From NCBI GenBank assembly GCA_017857705.1, contig JAFMCP010000013.1, forward strand, positions 1-33,498: 33,498 nt of DNA, in the 5' to 3' direction. The position numbers and the translations under genes were made by a program. This stretch comes from Candidatus Nanopelagicales bacterium. GTDB taxonomy: Bacteria; Actinomycetota; Actinomycetes; S36-B12. The notes under the pieces are model-generated. The model made no database searches and had not been told where the DNA came from. It was given only the letters and a program-made list of their open reading frames with translations. Position 1 is the first letter of the stretch. Each line of letters starts with the position of its first letter. Below are positions 27,444-33,498 of this stretch, in pieces.

Positions 27444-28949
27444 GTGAGTAACTCCCTGAGCCAAGAAGCTCCTGGTGCTTATCCCTACACCCGTGGAATC
27501 AGTCCTGATCCCGGAGTCTGGACCATGGGTCAATATGCAGGCTTTGGAACTGCCAAGGAGACCAATGCTCGATTTCGTGCATTGCTAGATCAAGGTCTAA
27601 CGGGATTTAGTGTTGCTTTGGATCTTCCCACCCAAATGGGAATTGATTCAGACAATCCACTGGCCGCGGGGGAGGTGGGCAAAGTTGGCGTCGCAATAGA
27701 CAGTCTGGCTGACATTGAAATCTTGATGGAAGGTATCGAACTCGACAAAATCACTCAGGTCCGAACAACTGCCAATTCCATTGGCTACATCTGGGCCGCG
27801 ATGTTTGAAGCATTGGCCGAAAAGCGCGGTGTTGATCCCAATAAGTTCGGGATGTTTATTCAAAATGACGTGCTCAAAGAATATTTTGCCCGTGGAACTC
27901 AAATCTTTCCGGCGCCAGCAGGGCTCAAGTTGTCAGTGGATGTTATTGAACATGTAGCCAGCAAAATTCCACGGTGGGTATCCCTTGCAATGAGTGGCTA
28001 CCACATTCGCGAATCAGGATCGAGCGCCGTTCAGGAAATCGCATTTACATTTGCTAATGCCCGGGCGTACATGGATGCAGCCATTGAACGCGGAATGACC
28101 GTCGACGACGTTGCACCGACGCTGTTCACCTTTCTCTCCAGCAATATGGAGTTCATGCCGGAAATTGCAAAATTCCGCGCAGCTCGACGCGTGTGGGCGA
28201 AGCTGATGCGTGAAACCTACGGATCACATGATCCTCGGTCGGAGCAGCTGAGAATATTCGCCTTCACAGCCGGTTCCTCATTGACAGCACAGCAACCACT
28301 GAATAATGTCGTGCGTACATCAATCGAGACACTTGCTGCTGCATTGGGTGGTTGTCAAACAATGCACGTGTGTGCATTCGATGAAGCCTTGGGCGTGCCA
28401 ACGGAGGCAGCTGCCACACTTGCCCTTCGCACCCAGCAGGTTGTTGCTTTTGAAACGGGAGTCACAGGGCTTGTTGATCCACTCGGTGGCAGCGAGCTCT
28501 TGGAGAGGCTGACGGATGAACTCGAATTAGCAATTTTCACCGAGATGGACTTGATCGCCAACCTTGGTGGAGCACTTGCGTGTATTGAGTCGGGCTATTT
28601 TGCGACCAAACTCTCTGACAGTGCCTATGAAACCGCGCGTGCGATTGATTCGGGTGACCGAAAAGTTATTGGTGTTAATACATTTGTCTCAGAGTCTGCC
28701 CGATTTGAAGTTTTCAAAATTGACAAGGAGAGCGAACAACGCCAAATCGCTGATCTTGGAAATGTGAAGGCACAGCGGGATGCCGGCAGGGTTGCTGAAT
28801 CTTTGGGAAACCTATTGCTGGCCACTCAAGCGGGAATCAATATTGTTCCTGCGGTAGTACTCGCGGTAAAGGAGTACGCAACGGTCGGGGAAATTACTGA
28901 TGTTTTACGTGGAGTGTATGGAAAGTGGCAACCTACTTCGGATTTCTAA
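27444..28949 (+). CDS. Large (catalytic) subunit of an adenosylcobalamin-type acyl-CoA mutase; substrate not methylmalonyl-CoA by motif
   Basis: YPYTRGISPDPGVWTMGQYAGFGTAKETNARFRALLDQGLTGFSVALDLPTQMGIDSDNP; QNDVLKEYFARGTQIFP; SGYHIRESGSSAVQEIAFTFANA; no C-terminal DxHxxG B12-binding domain. Confidence 0.9.
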   Translation: MSNSLSQEAPGAYPYTRGISPDPGVWTMGQYAGFGTAKETNARFRALLDQGLTGFSVALDLPTQMGIDSDNPLAAGEVGKVGVAIDSLADIEILMEGIELDKITQVRTTANSIGYIWAAMFEALAEKRGVDPNKFGMFIQNDVLKEYFARGTQIFPAPAGLKLSVDVIEHVASKIPRWVSLAMSGYHIRESGSSAVQEIAFTFANARAYMDAAIERGMTVDDVAPTLFTFLSSNMEFMPEIAKFRAARRVWAKLMRETYGSHDPRSEQLRIFAFTAGSSLTAQQPLNNVVRTSIETLAAALGGCQTMHVCAFDEALGVPTEAAATLALRTQQVVAFETGVTGLVDPLGGSELLERLTDELELAIFTEMDLIANLGGALACIESGYFATKLSDSAYETARAIDSGDRKVIGVNTFVSESARFEVFKIDKESEQRQIADLGNVKAQRDAGRVAESLGNLLLATQAGINIVPAVVLAVKEYATVGEITDVLRGVYGKWQPTSDF

Positions 28950-29845
28950 GATTGCGCATTGCGTGCGGAACAAATATTGATGACATGCTGCTGAGCCAGA
29001 TCACCCAACGTGTCGTAGAAGTAGAAAAACGTCCGAGTTGCTTGAATACCAGGCCAATTGTGTGGCAGGTGTGCTTCGGGTAGCCCTGGATCTCGATATG
29101 GCAATGGTCTCCAAGCGGTGAGAACGCGTGTGTAATCAATGAATGCTTGCAGTGGCGTCATGGGAATCTGATCTGCTTGGTAATCCTCCATGAGAGTCTC
29201 AAACGCTAGAGTGAAGTCTTGGTACCCATCAGCAATTGCGTTCAAGTCCCACCATTCTCCGACCGCTTCGGGCATACTGCGAGAGGCAACGTGTTCACCG
29301 CGAAAGACATCAACATGATCAATCACCCCGAGTGAATCAATAACTAACCGAGCATCAGGCTCGAGGCCTTCCGGTGCGATCCAGAGCCCACCCGTAACTT
29401 GGGCAAACCCAACTCGGGATAGCCGCGAGCGAAGGCGGTAGCGCAGGTCACGTGATTTTTCGGGGATGGAAAATGCAATGAGAACCCAAAGGTCATTTGA
29501 TGGTGGCTCCCGTCGCTCCAAAACCCGGGCGTCACCCGTGTCGAACGTGCGTCGAGCACTCTCACTCAGCGCATATCCGGCTAACCCATCTCGCGACTCG
29601 GAAAGCAATACCCCTCGACGCTTGAAGCGAGATAGTGCGCTTCGGACGGCAGCATCTTCCACCCCGATCTCACGCAAGAGTTCTAATAGAGCACCGACAG
29701 GCATCCATCCGTCCAAGGCCCGGCTGTAAGCGCCGTAGATGGTGAAGATCAGTGACTGTGGTCGCGCGATCCCTTGGAGTAGGGCATCCCTACGCTCAGA
29801 AAGGGCCTCGTCTTTCAGGGTTGTATCGGCTGACCACTCGTTCAC
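28946..29845 (-). CDS. PaaX family transcriptional regulator
   Basis: GTG start; PQSLIFTIYGAYSRALDGWMPVGALLELLREIGVEDAAVRSALSRFKRRGVLLSESRDGLAGYALSE; LWVLIAFSIPEKSRDLRYRLRSRLSRVGFAQVTGGLWIAP. Confidence 0.9.
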   Translation of the reverse strand: MNEWSADTTLKDEALSERRDALLQGIARPQSLIFTIYGAYSRALDGWMPVGALLELLREIGVEDAAVRSALSRFKRRGVLLSESRDGLAGYALSESARRTFDTGDARVLERREPPSNDLWVLIAFSIPEKSRDLRYRLRSRLSRVGFAQVTGGLWIAPEGLEPDARLVIDSLGVIDHVDVFRGEHVASRSMPEAVGEWWDLNAIADGYQDFTLAFETLMEDYQADQIPMTPLQAFIDYTRVLTAWRPLPYRDPGLPEAHLPHNWPGIQATRTFFYFYDTLGDLAQQHVINICSARNAQS

Positions 29846-29866
29846 TCGGACAGATTAGCGGCTCTG

Positions 29867-29887
29867 GGTTTCGTTGATTGCGAAACC
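29867..29887. promoter_or_regulatory. Perfect 7-bp inverted repeat upstream of the paaX-like gene
   Basis: GGTTTCG-TTGATTG-CGAAACC, 22 bp upstream of the GTG start at 29845. Confidence 0.45.
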
Positions 29888-29896
29888 ACCCAACGT

Positions 29897-30478
29897 TTAT
29901 GGCAACGGTGTGGTTTGGCGGAAAGCGCGTGCAAACTTCACGACCTGGGAGCCGATGATGTGCAGGTTTGAAATTGCCGCAGAGTCGGTTGATTCCCCAG
30001 CATCATCGAATTGTGTTACTTGTGAATTTATTGCTCCACCCAGAGGAGTGGGCCAGCCCCGGAGGGCATGGGTGACCTGGCGAAGCTGGTGCAGCGTTGT
30101 CACTGAGGCTTGCCACCCGTAGGCGCTGGCGATACACCCAACCGCTCGGCCATGAAGATAAGGGCGGGGATCGTCGTTGAGATCTTCAAGATAATCAATT
30201 GCATTTTTGATGAGGCCACTCATTCCGCCGTGGTACCCCGGACTGGAAATGAGAATTCCATCAGCATTTCGAACTTGAGCTACCAGATGTTGGGCGCGTT
30301 CGTCTCGTTCGCTCGTTCGTGTTTCATAAATGGGCAGGATCAAATCAGAGCCCGTGATGAAGGTGACCCGCGCGCCGGCGTCCTGCGCCGCCCGTGCTGA
30401 AACTCGAAGGACTTTTTCACTGGAAGAGCCAGGGCGGGTTGTACCGCCGATAGCAACGATATGGATGAGATCACTCAT
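29897..30478 (-). CDS. NADPH-dependent FMN reductase
   Basis: MSDLIHIVAIGGTTRPGSSSEKVLRVSARAAQ; GILISSPGYHGGMSGLIKNAIDYLEDL; ATGA overlap with the upstream WrbA-like gene. Confidence 0.88.
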   Translation of the reverse strand: MSDLIHIVAIGGTTRPGSSSEKVLRVSARAAQDAGARVTFITGSDLILPIYETRTSERDERAQHLVAQVRNADGILISSPGYHGGMSGLIKNAIDYLEDLNDDPRPYLHGRAVGCIASAYGWQASVTTLHQLRQVTHALRGWPTPLGGAINSQVTQFDDAGESTDSAAISNLHIIGSQVVKFARAFRQTTPLP

Positions 30479-31089
30479 GCCTGTTCCAATCCCGAGCATG
30501 CTGCTGCCACATGTGCTAACCGTTCTCCTTGGGTAAATGCTGCTGCGGTATGTGATGTGTCATCTGAATTTCGACTAGATGCAAAATGCGAGGCACCGTA
30601 GGGATTCCCACTCCGTTTGCGAATTTGTTCGTTGGGATATCCGAGGGGCATGATGAGTGTTCCCCAATGATAAAAAATATTATTTATCGCAAGAATCGTT
30701 GACTCGAGTCCACCATGTTGGGTGGACGCACTAGTGAATGAGGTTCCAACCTTGTTGGCGAGCACGCCACTAGCCCACAGGGACCCCGTGGTGTCGACGA
30801 ACGCTTTCAGTTGACTGGCGGGTCCACCAAATCGAGTGGGTGAGCCCAATGCAATTCCATCAGCCCATTCAAGATCCGACAAATTTGCCATCTCGTCTGT
30901 GGCTTCCTCAACAAAACTCTGCCAAGAAGGGTTGCGTGCGATGGCTTCGGGTGGTGCAGTCTCCTGAACCCGCAGGACCCTGGATTCGGCCCCCACACTC
31001 CGAGCGCCTAAAGCAATATTGTGAGCTAGGTGTGCCACGTTTCCTGTTGCGGAGTAATAGATTACAGCGATTCGTGGTGGTCTATTCAT
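30475..31089 (-). CDS. WrbA-like flavodoxin-fold NAD(P)H:quinone oxidoreductase
   Basis: MNRPPRIAVIYYSATGNVAHLAHNIA; GSPTRFGGPASQLKAFVDTTGSLWASGVLANKVGTSFTSASTQHGGLESTIL. Confidence 0.88.
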   Translation of the reverse strand: MNRPPRIAVIYYSATGNVAHLAHNIALGARSVGAESRVLRVQETAPPEAIARNPSWQSFVEEATDEMANLSDLEWADGIALGSPTRFGGPASQLKAFVDTTGSLWASGVLANKVGTSFTSASTQHGGLESTILAINNIFYHWGTLIMPLGYPNEQIRKRSGNPYGASHFASSRNSDDTSHTAAAFTQGERLAHVAAACSGLEQA

Positions 31090-32065
31090 GCATACTTCTT
31101 TTGAGGGTGCGCGAGGGGCACTCATCATATTTTTCCCGATAGAACTGTGATGTCCGGCCCAAGTGAGTGAATCCAACACTGTAGGCCAAAGTCGCAACGG
31201 TGGATTGATCCGCATCTGATGAACGCAAAAGACTGTGGAGTTTAGAAAGACGAATGTCCCTGAGTAATTCCATTGGTCCAACCGAAAAATGTTCTTGAAC
31301 CGAGACTTGAAGGTGACGGACACTTAATCCCACTGCAGCCGCCAAGTCAGCAACGGTGAGTGGCTCTTGGTAATGAGCCTCGATCCAATTCTGAATGTTG
31401 CGAGCCCGACTGCTCTCCACTGCGCCAATGGCCTGTGGATCTTCGGTGGCCATAATCAGTGCATTGAGAAGATTGTCCTCCATGACACCCAGGAATTTTT
31501 CCATGACTTGGACTGGCGTCTCACTAGGAATCGTTGAAGCCAATTCCCACAAACTGCGGCAGGTGTGGGTGAGCCAACGAGAGCCCACGTTGGAGTCTTC
31601 TGCGAGTGTGATTGATGATGTATTGGATTCTCCCAACACTTTCTTTCTTTGATTATTCAATTGCTCCGCATCACTGGCAATAATGAGCGCACCGGCCCAG
31701 GGATCCGGACGCATCACGGTCACGTTGTTAGGTGAAAGGATAAATCCAGAAGTGAAATATGTTGGCTTCACATGATTGCGGTGGCTGACACCCATGGGAC
31801 CTAGGGGAATTGTCGCAACTATCCGATCGTTGGTGGGGGGTGCTTCAACGACGACATTCCCGCCGTAGCGCACAAAGACGAACCGCGACGAGGGCATGGT
31901 GATCATCCCAACTTTTCCTTGGAGGGATGATTCCTTGGTTAGAACTTCGTGCGGTGTAGTTCGGGCTGCCACCTCATCACGGAGAACGGCGGCCTGACTG
32001 CTGGTCAGGTTGAAGATCTGATTGCATTCGGCAACGCGTGTATCCCCACTCACATTTACTGCCAT
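31082..32065 (-). CDS. AraC family transcriptional regulator
   Basis: Start moved to MAVNVSG (32065) because of the RBS aaggaggtcttcc; HTH PLTVADLAAAVGLSVRHLQVSVQEHFSVGPMELLRDIRLSKLHSLLRS...VGFTHLGRTSQFYREKYDECPSRTL. Confidence 0.87.
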   Translation of the reverse strand: MAVNVSGDTRVAECNQIFNLTSSQAAVLRDEVAARTTPHEVLTKESSLQGKVGMITMPSSRFVFVRYGGNVVVEAPPTNDRIVATIPLGPMGVSHRNHVKPTYFTSGFILSPNNVTVMRPDPWAGALIIASDAEQLNNQRKKVLGESNTSSITLAEDSNVGSRWLTHTCRSLWELASTIPSETPVQVMEKFLGVMEDNLLNALIMATEDPQAIGAVESSRARNIQNWIEAHYQEPLTVADLAAAVGLSVRHLQVSVQEHFSVGPMELLRDIRLSKLHSLLRSSDADQSTVATLAYSVGFTHLGRTSQFYREKYDECPSRTLKRSMHE

Positions 32066-32163
32066 GGAAGACCTCCTTGATGTGCGCCTGAAATTCAGTG
32101 GTTTCACTGTAGGCGCTGACCGGCTAGGAGGCCTGCCCATTGAGACTTTTGATCGTTGAACCA

Positions 32164-33264
32164 TTATCGGGGCAGTCGAACGCCCTTGGCTTCTAGGCGC
32201 GGAAGGACTTCCTCGGCGAAGTATGGCAGTTCAGCTGCGTAGTCGAAGAACGACAGAGTCATACCGCCAAAACCGGCCTTGGCGAACCTCTCGATCTCAT
32301 CAGCAACCTGATCTGGAGTGCCAATGATGGGGCAAGACCCATGTCCACCGGCAAAACGTCCCCGGAACATTGACAGCATCTCAGGGGTGAATGACTGGGC
32401 ATGCATTCCCTGCAGTGTCATGAGATTGTCAACCGCGCCCCAGTCGGCATTTTCCTCTGCGTAATAGTGCAGAAATTCTTTTGCTTCCTTTTCAGTAGGA
32501 CGAACCACGCAGTACCCCAGTGTGAACACGCCCGCTTTACGGTGAAATTCCTCTTCTGCTTGGTTGGTGACTGTTTTGACGACCTCCGCACCATCTTCGG
32601 GACCGCCCACGATGGTGAACACAAAGTTCGCATTCCGAGATGCGTACTCTCGACCCTGTTGAGAGGATCCTGCGTTGAGAATAGGAATCATCCCGTCATA
32701 GGGCTTTGGCAGACTCTCAACGTGTTGTAGTTGGAAAAACTTCCCGTCCCAGTCAAATGATCCCTCAGTAGTCCAAATCTTCTTGACGATGTCAAACCAC
32801 TCTTGCGCATACTCGTAGCGATCATTGTGATCTTCAGGGAGCTCGACACCGAAAGTGTCGTACTCGGGCTTATTCCAACCGGCAACGACATTGAGTCCAG
32901 CACGGCCTTTACCCACTTGATCAACGGTTGCCATTTGCTTAGCCACCACTATGGGGTGGTTGTAGGCCGTGTGAATAGTGGCAAAGACACTGATGCGCTT
33001 GGTACTAGCAAGGATGCTGGCTGCCCAAACGGTCGGGTCAAGGACGGAACCGTGAAAATTTGTTTCGCCTCCGTACCCGATCCAGCGGGCAATGGGGAGA
33101 AGGAAGTCAATGCCGACTTCATCGGCTATCTGAGCGAGGCGCAGATTGTCATCCCAACTCGCGCTCCAGCGGTCAGGGGCCTTAGAAACAGCCATGCCAC
33201 CAGAACAGTTGGATGAGAAGAGTCCGAGTTTGAAGTCCTTGCCGTCAAGTATTGCCTTGGTCAT
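32164..33264 (-). CDS. LLM-class flavin-dependent monooxygenase, RutA/SfnG-like
   Basis: FDFLLP-type barrel core GIDFLLPIARWIGYGGETNFHGSVLDPTVWAASILASTKRISVFATIHTAYNHPIVVAKQMATVDQVGKGRAGLNVVAGWNKPEYDTFGVEL, collinear with RutA. Confidence 0.88.
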   Translation of the reverse strand: MTKAILDGKDFKLGLFSSNCSGGMAVSKAPDRWSASWDDNLRLAQIADEVGIDFLLPIARWIGYGGETNFHGSVLDPTVWAASILASTKRISVFATIHTAYNHPIVVAKQMATVDQVGKGRAGLNVVAGWNKPEYDTFGVELPEDHNDRYEYAQEWFDIVKKIWTTEGSFDWDGKFFQLQHVESLPKPYDGMIPILNAGSSQQGREYASRNANFVFTIVGGPEDGAEVVKTVTNQAEEEFHRKAGVFTLGYCVVRPTEKEAKEFLHYYAEENADWGAVDNLMTLQGMHAQSFTPEMLSMFRGRFAGGHGSCPIIGTPDQVADEIERFAKAGFGGMTLSFFDYAAELPYFAEEVLPRLEAKGVRLPR

Positions 33265-33456
33265 GGGAAACTCCTTAAATAATGGGGCACTTGAATACAG
33301 TGTGGTGGTAATCCACCCTGGGATCTATCCAAATCACGCTGGAAATCATCCACTTTCGAACCTAGATTTTTTCATACTTGCATCTCGACATACACACTTT
33401 CCCAGTCTGGAATTTGATCGGTACTCAATGTAGGACTGAAATTAGGAGGGGTTCAC

Positions 33457-33498
33457 ATGACGAATCCATTTGTGCGCAAAGCTGCGCGAGGGAATGCT
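33457..33498 (+). CDS. 5' end of a CDS truncated by the window edge
   Basis: aggagggg RBS then ATG ACG AAT CCA TTT GTG (MTNPFVRKAARGNA...). Confidence 0.6.
   Translation, partial: MTNPFVRKAARGNA

Noticed and set aside
27444-28949. Canonical methylmalonyl-CoA mutase for propionate metabolism
   Set aside because: Substrate-carboxylate motif (MYxxRPWTIRQ) and the R207-equivalent are changed, and the B12 domain is absent.
1-33498. CRISPR array, transposon, prophage, tRNA or defence system
   Set aside because: No regularly spaced repeats, transposase/integrase ORFs, terminal repeats, tRNA-like cloverleaf sequence or defence-family proteins noticed in the ORF track or sequence.

Overview
This 33.5 kb window is a dense catabolic gene cluster, probably from a mid-GC actinobacterium (lineage is inference). 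It holds about 29 complete protein-coding genes and two edge fragments. I saw no tRNA, rRNA, CRISPR array or mobile element. Recognisable contents: a flavin monooxygenase plus SDR; two AraC-type regulators; a hotdog thioesterase; a complete HAAT/Liv-type ABC importer (SBP, LivG, LivF, LivH, LivM); a fused FAD-monooxygenase/Old-Yellow-Enzyme protein of the 2-aminobenzoyl-CoA monooxygenase/reductase type; an isatin-hydrolase-like cyclase-family protein; an indolepyruvate:ferredoxin oxidoreductase pair (IorA, and IorB with a DUF6537-like C-terminus); two divergent CrtI/PYROXD2-like flavoproteins; a BadI/MenB-like crotonase; a PcaF-like thiolase; a Rid-family protein; ADP-forming and AMP-forming acyl-CoA synthetases; a stand-alone large subunit of a B12-type acyl-CoA mutase; a PaaX-family regulator; and a RutA-like LLM monooxygenase with two flavodoxin-like flavin reductases. 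Main hypothesis: a CoA-thioester route for an indolic or 2-aminobenzoyl compound. In this model the alicyclic ACMR product is ring-opened by the BadI-like hydrolase, the resulting 4-oxopimelyl-CoA is rearranged by the unusual B12 mutase, and the PcaF-like thiolase gives succinyl-CoA plus propionyl-CoA. A recurrent operator-like palindrome (TGnCGnnCGwCA) appears in five intergenic regions and would tie transporter, upper and lower pathway operons into one regulon.
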